Shown: positions 34,510 to 46,113, numbered from the stretch's first letter. The stretch: 64,000 nt of DNA from Rhizobiaceae bacterium (GCA_019635775.1 JAHBYU010000007.1:1-64000), one strand, 5' to 3'. Notes: generated by a model from the sequence alone, not told the origin. Translations and numbers: made by a program.

Positions 34510-35541
34510 ATGCTCAAAGGCGCACTGATCGGCTGCGGCTTCTTCGCCATCAATCAGCTCAACGCTTGGCGGGACATCGAGAACGGAGGCGGCGCACGGA
34601 TAGTCGCCGTGTGCGATCGCGATCCGAGCCGACTGAAGGCTGCCTCCGAACAGTTCGGCATTCACCGAACCTACACGGATGCAGCGGAGATGCTGGACGC
34701 GGAGAATCTCGATTTCGTCGATATCGCCACGACGGCGCCAAGTCATCGTATGCTTGTGGAGCTTGCTGCCTCACACGGATTGCCAGTTATCTGCCAGAAG
34801 CCGGTGGCGCCAACCCTGGATGATGCGAAAGCCATGGTTGCGGCATGTCAGGCGGCCGACGTCCCGTTCATGATACATGAGAATTTCCGCTTCCAGTCTG
34901 CGGTCATCGCGGTTCGGGAAGCGATCGATAGGGGAGAGATCGGCCGACCCTTCTGGGGTCGGATATCCTTTCGCGCCGGCTACGACGTGTTTGCCGGTCA
35001 ACCCTATCTTGCCGAAGGGGAGCGCTTCATCATCGAGGATCTGGGGGTCCACATTCTCGATATCTCGCGTTTCCTCTTCAACGATGTCGCGAGCGTGACC
35101 GCAAAGACGCAGAAGGTAAACCCGCGCGTGCGCGGAGAGGACGTTGCAACCATGCTGCTGACACATGAAAGCGGTGCGATTTCGTTGGTCGACTGCAGCT
35201 TCTGGAGCAAGCGTGACAAGGAACAGTTTCCACAAACCCTGATAGAGATCGACGGATCGGAAGGTTCGCTCAGACTGGAGATCGACTACCGGCTGATCGT
35301 ATCCGGTCCAGGCGGGACGCGTGTCCGGGACGTGTCTCCGCCCGTGCTCCCCTGGGCCCAGAAGCCATGGAACAATATCCAGGAGAGCGTCCTGCTCATT
35401 CAGAAGCATTGGGTCGAGTGCCTTCTGCGAGGGGTTGAGCCGGCGACTTCCGGCCGCGATAATCTGGCCACCTATGCGCTCGTCGAGGCATCCTATCAAA
35501 GCGCCGCGACAGGCCGGCCGGTCGATCCCCGCACGCTATGA
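34510..35541 (+). CDS. apsD: Gfo/Idh/MocA oxidoreductase, D-apiose dehydrogenase type (ApsD)
   Basis: A 343-residue Gfo/Idh/MocA enzyme: Rossmann N-terminus (ALIGCGFFAINQLNAWRDI, residues about 5-23) and a C-terminal dimer/substrate domain. The family's usual EKP motif is CQKP here (about 97-100). In the D-apiose pathways this type oxidises D-apiose to D-apionolactone with NAD+. Its stop overlaps the ApnL-type start by 4 bp (ATGA), which fits direct hand-over of a lactone to a lactonase. Confidence 0.82.
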   Translation: MLKGALIGCGFFAINQLNAWRDIENGGGARIVAVCDRDPSRLKAASEQFGIHRTYTDAAEMLDAENLDFVDIATTAPSHRMLVELAASHGLPVICQKPVAPTLDDAKAMVAACQAADVPFMIHENFRFQSAVIAVREAIDRGEIGRPFWGRISFRAGYDVFAGQPYLAEGERFIIEDLGVHILDISRFLFNDVASVTAKTQKVNPRVRGEDVATMLLTHESGAISLVDCSFWSKRDKEQFPQTLIEIDGSEGSLRLEIDYRLIVSGPGGTRVRDVSPPVLPWAQKPWNNIQESVLLIQKHWVECLLRGVEPATSGRDNLATYALVEASYQSAATGRPVDPRTL

Positions 35542-37427
35542 CGGCTTCACGAGCGCATATTCTCTATGGGACCGAAGCGCCGCCTGTGGTGCCGCGCCTG
35601 CTCCGCGCTGGTGGTCTGACGGTAGAGTTTGCCGATGGCAGTCTGCGGGCAGTAAGCTGGCATGGCAAGGAAGCCATACGTGCGATCGCCTACCTGGTGC
35701 GGGATGAGAACTGGGGCACATATGCCCCAGACCGGCGGTCCCTCCGGATCAAGGAAGACGCTGAGCGTTTCCATGTTTCGTATGAAGCCGAGTGCCGTTC
35801 GGCAGAGGGCGCGGTGCTTCGATACAAGGCTCTTGTCGAAGGGTATGCCGACGGACGCCTGCACTTCGACGTGACCGCGGTACCAGAAGGAGACTTCAGA
35901 ACCAACCGTTGCGGCTTTTGCATCCTGCATCCGATCCTCGGTGTGGCTGGTGAGTGGGCGCGGATCGAACATGTCGACGGATCTGTCGAGAATTCGCGTT
36001 TCCCGGCGCAGATCGATCCGGCTCAACCGTTCAAGGACATCCGCGAAATCGCGCATCAGGTCGAGCCGGGCGTGATCGCCATTTGCCGTATGGATGGCGA
36101 TGCGTTCGAGATGGAGGACCAGCGCAACTGGACCGACGCGTCGTACAAGACCTATGTGCGCCCCCTTGCGTTACCCTGGCCCTACAGCCTCCCTGACGGC
36201 GAGCCTATGAGGCAGACGATCTCAGTGCGGTTCGAAGGTGTCCCAACGCATGTGACTGTGGCCAATGACGATGCGATCCGGGTTTCGCTCGGCGAGCCAT
36301 CCGGCCGCATGCCGACCTTTGGGCTCCTTGTCTCGCCGGAGGAAGCCCGCAATGTCCTTGAGCAAATCGATGCGCTGCGGGTGATAGCGCCAGGACATCT
36401 CATTTTCCACTACAGTCCGCTGCAAGGGCATGGGTTGGATGCTCTTCGGTCCTTCTCGAACGTGCTCGACGCATTCGCAGCCGAAGCGACGCTCGAATTT
36501 GTTCTGCCGTGCGTTGATACGCCGGAGGCTGAACTGCAAGCCGTTGCGAGGGATGTGTCGGCTGCAGGGCTCAATCTCTCATCGATCGCGGTGAGTCCCG
36601 CTCCCGACCTGAAGTCGACGCCGCCAGGCAGCAGATGGCCCGAATGCCCGGCGCTTGACCGGATCTACCGCGCCGCCCGGGCAGCATTTCCCGGAAAGAC
36701 CCTTGGCGGCGGTATGTTCAGCTACTTCACTGAGTTGAACCGGAAGCGGGTACCGGCAGATCTCCTCGACTACTTTACCCACACGACATCCCCGCTGGTG
36801 CATGCCGCCGATGACCGCAGTGTGATGGAAAGCCTGGAAGCGCTGCCTTTCGTTACGCGTTCGGCCAGAGCCATCTTCGGCGACAAGGAGTATCGGATCG
36901 GGCCCTCATCCATAGGCATGCGCCACAATCCCTATGGCGCGCGGCTGGCTGACAACGTTGTTGGTAACCGCGTGACGATGACCGCCGACGACCCCCGCCA
37001 GAAGGGACTTTTTGCTGCGGCCTGGATGGTGGGCTACGCTGCGGCCGTCTCGGATGCAGGGCTTACGCACCTTTCGCTCGGCGCATTGACCGGATCGTCA
37101 GGCGTCATCGGTGAGGAGGGGATGCGGCCCGCATTTTTCGCTGCCAAGGCGCTTGCCTCCCTTCAGGGCAAGAATTTGCGAGTTGCGACGACCGACAGGC
37201 CTGCCACCCTTCTGGCGCTAGCGGCAGACGATCGCCTGATGGTCGCCAACCTGTCATCGGAGACAATAGAGGTGCTTTTGCCGGAATTCCGGGAGGCGGA
37301 GGTGCTTGACGAGCGTGAAGCAGTCGAGGCGGTCGCGTCTGGCGTGTTGCCAGTTCTGCCGGCGGGGAATCGAATGTCGCTCGGAGCCTATGGCATCGCA
37401 ATAGTGACCATGGCGGAGCCGGGATGA
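35538..37427 (+). CDS. apnL: D-apionate lactonase type protein (ApnL)
   Basis: A 629-residue protein with the N-terminus ILYGTEAPPVVPRLLRAG and a beta-rich first half followed by a TIM-barrel-like second half, as I recall for the ApnL family. It opens D-apionolactone to D-apionate in the characterised pathway. It overlaps ApsD upstream and the kinase downstream (both 4 bp), forming a tight apsD-apnL-oiaK block. I know the family mainly by this operon; no classic lactonase motif can be pointed to with certainty. Confidence 0.78.
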   Translation: MTASRAHILYGTEAPPVVPRLLRAGGLTVEFADGSLRAVSWHGKEAIRAIAYLVRDENWGTYAPDRRSLRIKEDAERFHVSYEAECRSAEGAVLRYKALVEGYADGRLHFDVTAVPEGDFRTNRCGFCILHPILGVAGEWARIEHVDGSVENSRFPAQIDPAQPFKDIREIAHQVEPGVIAICRMDGDAFEMEDQRNWTDASYKTYVRPLALPWPYSLPDGEPMRQTISVRFEGVPTHVTVANDDAIRVSLGEPSGRMPTFGLLVSPEEARNVLEQIDALRVIAPGHLIFHYSPLQGHGLDALRSFSNVLDAFAAEATLEFVLPCVDTPEAELQAVARDVSAAGLNLSSIAVSPAPDLKSTPPGSRWPECPALDRIYRAARAAFPGKTLGGGMFSYFTELNRKRVPADLLDYFTHTTSPLVHAADDRSVMESLEALPFVTRSARAIFGDKEYRIGPSSIGMRHNPYGARLADNVVGNRVTMTADDPRQKGLFAAAWMVGYAAAVSDAGLTHLSLGALTGSSGVIGEEGMRPAFFAAKALASLQGKNLRVATTDRPATLLALAADDRLMVANLSSETIEVLLPEFREAEVLDEREAVEAVASGVLPVLPAGNRMSLGAYGIAIVTMAEPG

Positions 37428-38728
37428 CACAGCGCAGGTTCCTTGCGTTCTACGGCGACGATCAGACCGGTTCGACGGACGTGATGGAAGCCTTGGAACT
37501 GCGCAGCGTTCCGACCGTCCTGTTTACGGGCATCCCCACGCCGGAACAGGAGGCGCGCTTCCACGACCGGCTTGCGGTTGGCATCGCGGGCACGAGCCGC
37601 AGCGAGACGACGGCATGGATGGATGCTAACCTGCCGTCCATTTTCGTTTGGTTGAAGGACCAGGATGCAGAGATCTGCCACTACAAGATTTGCTCGACGT
37701 TTGATTCCAGCCCGACGATCGGCAGCATAGGCCGGGCACTCGATATCGGCGCCGCAATCTTCAATCAGGACTCAACCGCATTGGTCGTCGGGGCGCCGGA
37801 GCTCAGGCGCTACACAGCTTTCGGAAACCTGTTCGCGGGCTTTCTCAGCGAGAATTTCCGCATTGATCGTCACCCAGTCATGAGCCGCCATCCCGTTACG
37901 CCGATGGATGAGGCAGACATCGGGCGTCATCTTCAACGGCAGACCGAAAAATCGGTGGGTCTCATCGACCTTGTAGCGCTCAAGCGGAACATCAGTCCCG
38001 AAGCGGTCGATGCGACTTTCGATGTCTTCCCGATCGTGCATCTGGACGTCTTGGACGACGAGACACAAAGAGCGGTCGGTCGCCACATCTGGCGTCGCCG
38101 GACCATCTCGCGTTTCGTGGTAGGGTCGTCCGGCGTTGAATATGCCTTGCTTGGCGAGGGAACCGGCGTGCCGATCGCCGGACGGGTCCGTGATTTTCCG
38201 AAGCCTGGCAGTCGTGGGCCGGTGGCGGTTGTCTCGGGCAGTTGTTCGCCGACAACAGAAAGACAAATACGCTTCGCAGAAAAGCATGGCTTCGAGGGAA
38301 TAGCGTTGGACCCTGGTCTCCTCGTCGGAGAGCAGAGGCAGGTCGAAATAGAACGGGCCGTCTCGACTGGCTCCGCCGTCCTGTCGGCCGGCGTCAGCCC
38401 GTTGTTCTACACGGCGCTCGGGACCGAAACGCCGGGAGCGGAATTGCAGGGAATGGGCCACGAGATTGGTACGGCCCTCGGGCAAATTCTCGACAGGCTC
38501 ATCAAGCGCCATACCTTGCGCCGCGCCGTGGTTGCCGGCGGCGATACCTCAAGCCACGCAATCGGGCAACTCGGGATCTATGCGCTGGAGTGCCTTATGC
38601 CCCTGCCGCTATCACCCGGGTCTCCGCTCTGCTCGGCGCATCGCGTCGACGGCGGTGTTCTTGAAGTGGCGTTCAAAGGCGGCCAGGTCGGCGGTGACGA
38701 CTATTTCCCGCTGGTCCGTGACATCTGA
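37424..38728 (+). CDS. oiaK: DUF1537-family acid-sugar kinase, 3-oxo-isoapionate kinase type (OiaK)
   Basis: A 434-residue four-carbon acid sugar kinase (DUF1537). Motifs: FYGDDQTGSTD (substrate site, residues about 9-19), VSGSCSPTTERQI (about 270-282), VAGGDTSSHA and FKGGQVGGDDYF (nucleotide-binding domain). Relatives phosphorylate 3-oxo-tetronates; in the D-apiose pathway a branch phosphorylates 3-oxo-isoapionate, giving the substrate of the RuBisCO-like enzyme. Context places it in that branch. It is the last gene of this operon; the next binding protein has its own promoter-like sequence. Confidence 0.85.
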   Translation: MTQRRFLAFYGDDQTGSTDVMEALELRSVPTVLFTGIPTPEQEARFHDRLAVGIAGTSRSETTAWMDANLPSIFVWLKDQDAEICHYKICSTFDSSPTIGSIGRALDIGAAIFNQDSTALVVGAPELRRYTAFGNLFAGFLSENFRIDRHPVMSRHPVTPMDEADIGRHLQRQTEKSVGLIDLVALKRNISPEAVDATFDVFPIVHLDVLDDETQRAVGRHIWRRRTISRFVVGSSGVEYALLGEGTGVPIAGRVRDFPKPGSRGPVAVVSGSCSPTTERQIRFAEKHGFEGIALDPGLLVGEQRQVEIERAVSTGSAVLSAGVSPLFYTALGTETPGAELQGMGHEIGTALGQILDRLIKRHTLRRAVVAGGDTSSHAIGQLGIYALECLMPLPLSPGSPLCSAHRVDGGVLEVAFKGGQVGGDDYFPLVRDI

Positions 38729-38732
38729 ACGG

Positions 38733-38759
38733 TTGAGTGAAAAGAAAAAGTGGTATAAT
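38733..38759 (+). promoter_or_regulatory. Candidate sigma70 promoter for the second apiose-locus transporter
   Basis: TTGAGT (38733-38738) and a perfect TATAAT (38754-38759), 15 bp apart, in the 106-bp gap before the binding protein at 38835. The short spacer would weaken it, but TATAAT is rare in this GC-rich region. Confidence 0.45.
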
Positions 38760-38834
38760 GAGCATGTCAGATAGCGAGGGAAATATTAGAATTCTGCTGT
38801 TTAGTTGGTCATGGTAGTGAAAGGGAGGTCATAC

Positions 38835-39872
38835 ATGTTCAAACGGCTGTTGGTTGCGCTCTGTTCGGCGGGCTCATTGTTCACCGCGTATGGAGTTGCA
38901 GGAACTGCATATGCGTCGGAGGACAAGCCTGTCATCGCGCTGTCGAATTCGTTTTATGGCAATACGTGGCGCAGGCAGATGGTGGACGCGTTTACCGCTG
39001 AGGCCGAAAAGGCAAAGGCCGAGGGCAAGATCGAGGATTTCGTCGTTCTGAACGGGGATGGCAGCGTTGCCCAGCAAAACAGCCAACTGGCGGAACTCAT
39101 CCTTCGTGGGGTCGATGCCATCGCCATTAACGCCGCCTCGGAGACCGCGCTCAACGGACTGGCCGAAAAGGCATGCGCGGCTGGTATCAAGATCATTGCA
39201 TTCGATTCCCTGCTGACCGCCGATTGCGCTTACAAGTTGTCGTTCGACTTCACCGGCTACAAGACCGAACAAGCCAACGCCACGCTCGACCTTATCGGCC
39301 GGAAGGGCAACGTGATCGTGGTTCGTGGCGTGAAGGGATCTGGTCCCGACAATCTGATGTATTCAGCCCAGAAGGCCGTCCTGGATGCCAATCCCGACGT
39401 CAAGGTCGTTGCGGAGGTCTACGGGCAGGCGACCGCCTCCGAGGCTCAGGCTGGCATCGCCAATGTGCTGCCGAGCCTGCCTCATGTCGATGCTGTTCTC
39501 GCACAAGGTGGGAGCGATGACTTCGGCATTGCGCAGGCATTCGCGCAAGCCGGCGGTTCCTATGCCGAGAAGCTCCCCGTGATCGAGGGCGGCGGCTCCA
39601 GCGATTTCGTTATCTGGTGGAACGAGCAGGCAGCCAAGGGCTATAAGACGACGTCGATGAATACGACGCCCGGAATTGGGGGCGCCGCGTTCTGGCTTGC
39701 TTACGAGGTCGTCAAAGGCGCGGAGCCTCCGAAAGAAATGACCATGCCGGTCGCGGTGGTCGATCCGTCAAACCTTGCTGAGATGGCAAAGGATCTGCAG
39801 CCGGGCTTCATTATCAGCCCTAGCTATAGCCAGGAATGGGTTCAGCAGAACCTCTTGAAGGCGACCCAGTAA
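38835..39872 (+). CDS. Ribose-type ABC transporter substrate-binding protein (second system in the apiose block)
   Basis: A 345-residue sugar-binding protein with a Sec-type signal (cleavage near AYASED, about residue 28). Ligand-pocket segments of the RbsB-like fold are LSNSFYGNTWRRQMV near the start and NAASETALNG and GGSDDFG later. ATG 38835 follows GGAGG; the earlier in-frame ATG adds a short polar tail. It lacks close resemblance to the 28999 protein, so a different ligand is likely. A 10-bp hairpin with one G-U pair (39896-39919) follows. Confidence 0.9.
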   Translation: MFKRLLVALCSAGSLFTAYGVAGTAYASEDKPVIALSNSFYGNTWRRQMVDAFTAEAEKAKAEGKIEDFVVLNGDGSVAQQNSQLAELILRGVDAIAINAASETALNGLAEKACAAGIKIIAFDSLLTADCAYKLSFDFTGYKTEQANATLDLIGRKGNVIVVRGVKGSGPDNLMYSAQKAVLDANPDVKVVAEVYGQATASEAQAGIANVLPSLPHVDAVLAQGGSDDFGIAQAFAQAGGSYAEKLPVIEGGGSSDFVIWWNEQAAKGYKTTSMNTTPGIGGAAFWLAYEVVKGAEPPKEMTMPVAVVDPSNLAEMAKDLQPGFIISPSYSQEWVQQNLLKATQ

Positions 39873-39895
39873 ACTGTTCAAGGGATACAGCGATG

Positions 39896-39919
39896 ACGGC
39901 TGCTGGCGACAGCGGCCGT
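39896..39919 (+). terminator. Intercistronic hairpin after the second binding-protein gene
   Basis: ACGGCTGCTG (39896-39905) pairs with CAGCGGCCGT (39910-39919) with one G-U wobble and a 4-nt loop. It lies between the binding protein and the fused ATPase-permease. Confidence 0.55.
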
Positions 39920-39938
39920 TCTCGCTAAAGGTGCTTAA

Positions 39939-42404
39939 TTGAGCGGTGATTTGGAAACAGGGCTGGCGACAGGGGCTGGGGCGCTGGAGCAGCGAGCATT
40001 CCTGTCGTTGTCTGGGATAGGGAAGTCTTACGGCCACACGCGCGCTGCTGAAGCCATTGATTTCACCATTACCGGAGGAGAGGTCATCGGGCTTATAGGC
40101 GCCAACGGCGCCGGCAAGAGTACTTTGATGCGTATCCTCGCTGGTGTCACGGAGCCGAGTGAAGGTTCAGTGACGCTGTGTGGAGAACCGTTGAACCTCG
40201 CCACCTATTCTCCCCGGGTTGCCCGTGATGTCGGCGTTCGAATAGTTTGGCAGGAGCTCTCCTTGTCCCCCAATCTGACGGTTGCCGAGAACTTCTATAT
40301 CGAACAACCCCAGCTAGGCAGGTTTTCTCCCTTTTGGCTTCGCGATTATCATCGCATGGCGTCGGAAGGCATCGAAAGAATCTTTCCAGGTACGAATATC
40401 CCGACTGGAAGGCTTTTGGCGGAGTTGTCCATAGCCGAGCGACAGATCGTGGAGATTGCACGCGCCGCAAGCGATCCCAATCTGAAGCTGCTGATCCTGG
40501 ACGAACCGACTTCCTCACTGGCTGCCGAGCGAAGCGCCCAGCTTCGACGATTCGTGAAGTCGCTGGCCAGGAGTGGGGTGACAGTCATCTTCATCAGCCA
40601 CAAGCTCGCGGAGGTGCTTGATGTGGCAGACCGTGTCGTCGCGATGCGCAATGGTCGGCTGGTTTGGCAGAGAGGCGCAGAAGAAGCATCTGTGTCCGAT
40701 CTGATTTCGGCAATGTCCGGCGCGGAGGCGGGAGAGGTCGGTGAACGACGCCACTCCGATCCGGATGCAGCGCGCCCAGTCCTTGCAATGATCGGGACCG
40801 GACTGACCGGCTCGCCAGGGCGGTCGATCGAGTTGCGCGCAGGAGAGATCGTTGGCGTCGCAGGGCTGGAGGGGAGCGGACAGCGCGAACTTCTGCAAAA
40901 GCTTTTTGCCTCGCGATCGTCCGTGGACGTCCAACGATCGAGCGACAGGATTCGCTACATTTCCGGTGACCGTCAACGCGAGGGCGTGTTTCCCCTCTGG
41001 AGCGTACTGGACAATATCCTGATCGGCCGGATAGCGCGCCAGTCGTCTCTTGCTCCCGTCGGACGCGCCGGGTTGCGTCCAAGGGCAGTTGAACTGGCTC
41101 GAAAGCTCGCGCTTGATGATGCTCGTTTTGATGCCGGAATTCTGGACCTTTCGGGTGGCAACCAGCAGAAGGTTCTTGTCGCCCGCGCCCTCATCGACGA
41201 TCTCGACATCGTCCTGCTCGACGATCCGACTCGCGGCGTTGATATTGCAGCCAAACGCGACTTCTACAAGCTTGTGCGCCAAATCGCAGATGCCGGCTGT
41301 CTTGTGGTATGGCATTCCACGGAAGACCTGGAGTTCCTCGAGTGCGATCGAGTCCTCGTCTTTGGCAGCGGAGAAATCGTTGCTGAACTGAGCCGCGATG
41401 AAATCACCGAAGACAATGTGGTGGCGGCCTCGTTCATTCAGCCCATACACAGCAATGCGGCGGAGCGAAACCGGGGCGGGGGCGGCGGCCCTGCGATCGT
41501 CAGATCGATACCGTTCGTCAGCTTGTTCGCGGTCTTTGCAACCATGGCATGGCTCAATCCGGTCGTGGCTTCCGGATTCGGTGTCGAGTTGCTGCTTGCG
41601 CCTGCCGTAACGCTGGTTCTGATCGCTCTTGCCCAAATGTTCGTGGTGGGCGGAAGCGAGATTGATCTGGGCATCGGCGCCTTTGCAGGCCTGATCAATG
41701 TCGTCAGCGCAACTCTGCTCGTGACGTCGCCGCTGCTCGGTATTGCCGGCCTTGCCTGTGGCCTGTTGGGTTATGCGCTCGTGGCGACCCTGATACAGGT
41801 GCGCGCCATTCCCGCCATCGTTGTGACGCTCGGCGCATCCTTCATCTGGACCGGGGTTGGCAGGACGATACAGCCTTCGCCGGGCGGAGGCGCTCCTGAT
41901 TGGCTGCGCGATCTGTTCACCCGGAGCTTGCCAGGAATTCCGTCGCCGCTGCTGCTGATACTTGTCGCGGCCGTCACTGCCTACATGATAGACCGGTCGC
42001 GCACCGGAACCGTGCTACGCGCCTTTGGGTCCAGCCCGCTTGCGCTGAGACAGGCTGGCTGGTCGCCGCTGCGCTTTAGCATCTATCGCTATGGCATAGC
42101 CTGCATGTTCGCCATGGCGGCTGGCCTATATGTCACCGCGACGAACGGCGCCAGCGACATCAATGCGGGAGCTTCGTTTACGCTCCTCAGCATAGCCGCA
42201 GTGGTGATTGGCGGATGCCAGTTGCTGGGCGGTTTGATTGCACCGCTTGGAGTCGTCGCCGGGGCGGTGACGCTATCCCTGATAGGCGCCTTGCTCGCAT
42301 CACTTGGCGTCAGCACCGATTACAATGCGGCCGTACAGGGCGCACTCCTCATCGTCATACTGGGTTTGCAGGCGATCGCGCTTGCGCGGCGGCGTCATGG
42401 CTGA
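39939..42404 (+). CDS. Fused ABC transporter: two NBDs plus permease domain
   Basis: An 821-residue fusion of a RbsA-type ATPase (about 1-505) with a RbsC-type permease (about 530-820). NBD1: Walker A GANGAGKST, signature LSIAERQIVEIAR, Walker B LLILDEPTSS. NBD2: GLEGSGQRE, signature [13 protein letters not shown], Walker B VLLDDPTRGVD, where Asp replaces the usual Glu. Permease: MFVVGGSEIDLGIGAFAGLINVV and RAIPAIVVTLGASFIWTG. The linker is a GGGGG-rich segment (about 515-520). TTG 39939 is the likely start, with AAAGG upstream. A separate permease follows with an 8-bp overlap, so the complex may be fusion plus one permease. Confidence 0.9.
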   Translation: MSGDLETGLATGAGALEQRAFLSLSGIGKSYGHTRAAEAIDFTITGGEVIGLIGANGAGKSTLMRILAGVTEPSEGSVTLCGEPLNLATYSPRVARDVGVRIVWQELSLSPNLTVAENFYIEQPQLGRFSPFWLRDYHRMASEGIERIFPGTNIPTGRLLAELSIAERQIVEIARAASDPNLKLLILDEPTSSLAAERSAQLRRFVKSLARSGVTVIFISHKLAEVLDVADRVVAMRNGRLVWQRGAEEASVSDLISAMSGAEAGEVGERRHSDPDAARPVLAMIGTGLTGSPGRSIELRAGEIVGVAGLEGSGQRELLQKLFASRSSVDVQRSSDRIRYISGDRQREGVFPLWSVLDNILIGRIARQSSLAPVGRAGLRPRAVELARKLALDDARFDAGILDLSGGNQQKVLVARALIDDLDIVLLDDPTRGVDIAAKRDFYKLVRQIADAGCLVVWHSTEDLEFLECDRVLVFGSGEIVAELSRDEITEDNVVAASFIQPIHSNAAERNRGGGGGPAIVRSIPFVSLFAVFATMAWLNPVVASGFGVELLLAPAVTLVLIALAQMFVVGGSEIDLGIGAFAGLINVVSATLLVTSPLLGIAGLACGLLGYALVATLIQVRAIPAIVVTLGASFIWTGVGRTIQPSPGGGAPDWLRDLFTRSLPGIPSPLLLILVAAVTAYMIDRSRTGTVLRAFGSSPLALRQAGWSPLRFSIYRYGIACMFAMAAGLYVTATNGASDINAGASFTLLSIAAVVIGGCQLLGGLIAPLGVVAGAVTLSLIGALLASLGVSTDYNAAVQGALLIVILGLQAIALARRRHG

Positions 42405-43347
42405 GCGCCTTTCGTTGTTCATGCGGACTAACCGCTGGATCTGGCCATTTCTGGGCGTTCTGATACTGTGGATCATCCTTGCCAGCCTTACAGCACGCTT
42501 CAGCCTGCACAGCCTGAGCGGGGTCGCAATCTCCGCGTCATTCCTGCTGCTGCCGGCACTCGGTCAGATGCTTGTGATCACGACAGGCAAGGGAAACATA
42601 GATCTTTCGATTCCCGGCGTGGTTACTCTCTCGGCATATCTATCCGTCTACACGGCGACCGGCTCGAACACCGGCTTCGTCGTGACACTGGCGGTCGTGT
42701 CGCTGATCGCTGGACTGATAGGGCTCTGTAACGCGATACTGGTTCTGTTGCTGCGCATTCCCGCCATGATAGCCACGCTCGCGACCGGCTATATCCTCGC
42801 CACGGCAACACTTATTGTGAACTCCCAGATCGGACTGTTCACCCGCCCGCCCGCGCTGGGTTTCCTTGCCGCAGGGCGGATCTTTGGCTTTCCTGTTATC
42901 TGCGTTCTCGCTCTGGTGGCGGTTGCAGCGACCGCGCTACTCCTTTCCCGCAGCGCGTACGGCCGCAAGCTTTTTGCGGTGGGACAAAGCGCGGAAGCGG
43001 CATATCTAACCGGCATCCGCGTTGCGCCGATCATTGCGTCGACCTTCGTTGCGAGCTCAGTGGTTTCCGGTCTGACCGGCGTTTTGCTGTCAGGCTATGC
43101 AGGCGGTGCGTTTCTTGAGATGGGCACACCGTACCTGTTGCAGTCGGTCGGAGCTGTCGTTCTGGGTGGAACACTGATTGCAGGCGGAAGCGCCACCGCA
43201 CTTGGTACCCTGTTTGGCGGAATGTTGCTCGTCATGATAGTTACAACCATGCAGATCGCAGGCCTTCCGCCAGGGGCGCAAGATATCCTGCAGGGCATCG
43301 TTGTTATTTCAGTGCTCTCTGTCGCCGGTACGAAGATGAGGCGTTGA
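42397..43347 (+). CDS. Ribose-type ABC transporter permease
   Basis: A 316-residue RbsC-type permease: MLVITTGKGNIDLSIPGVVTLSAY, LLRIPAMIATLATGYILA, FAVGQSAEAAYLTGIRVAP. ATG 42397 starts 8 bp inside the fusion gene; the open frame extends further up but is shadow. It is the partner of the fused permease domain. Confidence 0.9.
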   Translation: MAERLSLFMRTNRWIWPFLGVLILWIILASLTARFSLHSLSGVAISASFLLLPALGQMLVITTGKGNIDLSIPGVVTLSAYLSVYTATGSNTGFVVTLAVVSLIAGLIGLCNAILVLLLRIPAMIATLATGYILATATLIVNSQIGLFTRPPALGFLAAGRIFGFPVICVLALVAVAATALLLSRSAYGRKLFAVGQSAEAAYLTGIRVAPIIASTFVASSVVSGLTGVLLSGYAGGAFLEMGTPYLLQSVGAVVLGGTLIAGGSATALGTLFGGMLLVMIVTTMQIAGLPPGAQDILQGIVVISVLSVAGTKMRR

Positions 43348-43558
43348 TCGCGCCTGGTGGCCCCTTGTTTCGATGTGGCGAAATCGACTCAGCTTTCTGC
43401 AACTGCCGGGACCAGACTAAGGGCCTCCCTGCGCCAGCGCCGAAAGCCGCAACTGCGTCACCCCGATCGAGCTGTCTGGTTGGCCAACTGATCTGGCCTT
43501 GGAAAGAAATGGGCTGACGCAGCTTCGCAACGCTACAACGAACAGACCGGCTTGCTTG
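43348..43558. other. 211-bp gap between convergent transporter operons
   Basis: It separates the plus-strand permease (stop 43347) from the minus-strand permease (stop 43559). No gene and no obvious T-rich terminator are visible. Confidence 0.5.
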
Positions 43559-44532
43559 CTACGTTCGGGACCCATGACCCAGCCGGTAGCGGTCGAGTGC
43601 AACGGCCACGATGATTACCAAGCCCTTAATAATGTACTGCCAGATGTCGGAGACACCGACCAGGATGAGGCCATTGGACAGCACAGCGATGATCAGCGCG
43701 CCGATGAGCGTGCCCCAGATGGAGCCGACGCCGCCCACAAAGCTCGTTCCGCCCAGGATCACGGCGGCAATGGCGTCGAGTTCGTATGCCTGACCGAGTT
43801 GCAGTCCATTCGCCGCGTAGAGGCGTGAAGCGGACATCAATCCACCGAGTCCGGAGAGTAAGCCCGACATCGCATACACGAAAAGCAGAACGAACGTCAC
43901 GTTGATGCCCGCCAGTCGCGCTGCCTCGATGTTTCCCCCTACCGCATAGATACGCGTACCAAGCACAGTGCGTTTCAGGATGAACCAAGACACGAACACC
44001 GTGGCCAGCGCGATGATCGCGAGTGCGGGTATGCCAAAGAGCGACCCGTTGCCGATGAATGCAAAGGGCAAGTCTGAATTGAAAATCGTGGAGTCCTTGC
44101 CAAGCAGGCGCGCGAATCCGCGGATCGCCGTCAGGGATCCGAGGGTGACAATGAAGGGCGGCAGTTTCAGATAGGCGATGATCGCGCCGTTGATCAGGCC
44201 GCAAAGCAACCCAACGGCGATCGCCGCCGGAATGCCCAGCATGCCCATGTCAGGGATGAGGGAGACAATCAGGCCGACCATGGCGGCGGCGGCGAGAATG
44301 GACCCCACAGAGAGGTCGATGCCGCCGGTGAGGACGACAAAGGTCATTCCTGTGGCCAGAACGATGTTGATCGATGCCTGCTGCATGACGATCGAAAGAT
44401 TGCTGAACGACAGAAAGCGACCGCTCAGCATGTGGAAGCCGATGGCCAGGAGGATCAGCACCGGCAGCATGCCGAGCGCCGTCAGGGTGGCGCGCCACTG
44501 TCTCTTCTTCAGATCGGCTGCTTCTGTTGTCG

Positions 44533-44536
<4 letters not shown>
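43559..44536 (-). CDS. Ribose-type ABC transporter permease
   Basis: A 325-residue RbsC-family permease with a long hydrophilic N-terminus (about 20 residues), then [50 protein letters not shown] and [16 protein letters not shown]. It ends the minus-strand operon SBP-ATPase-permease and overlaps the ATPase by 4 bp. Only one permease gene is present, so a homodimer is expected. Confidence 0.93.
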
Positions 44537-46113
<1,577 letters not shown>

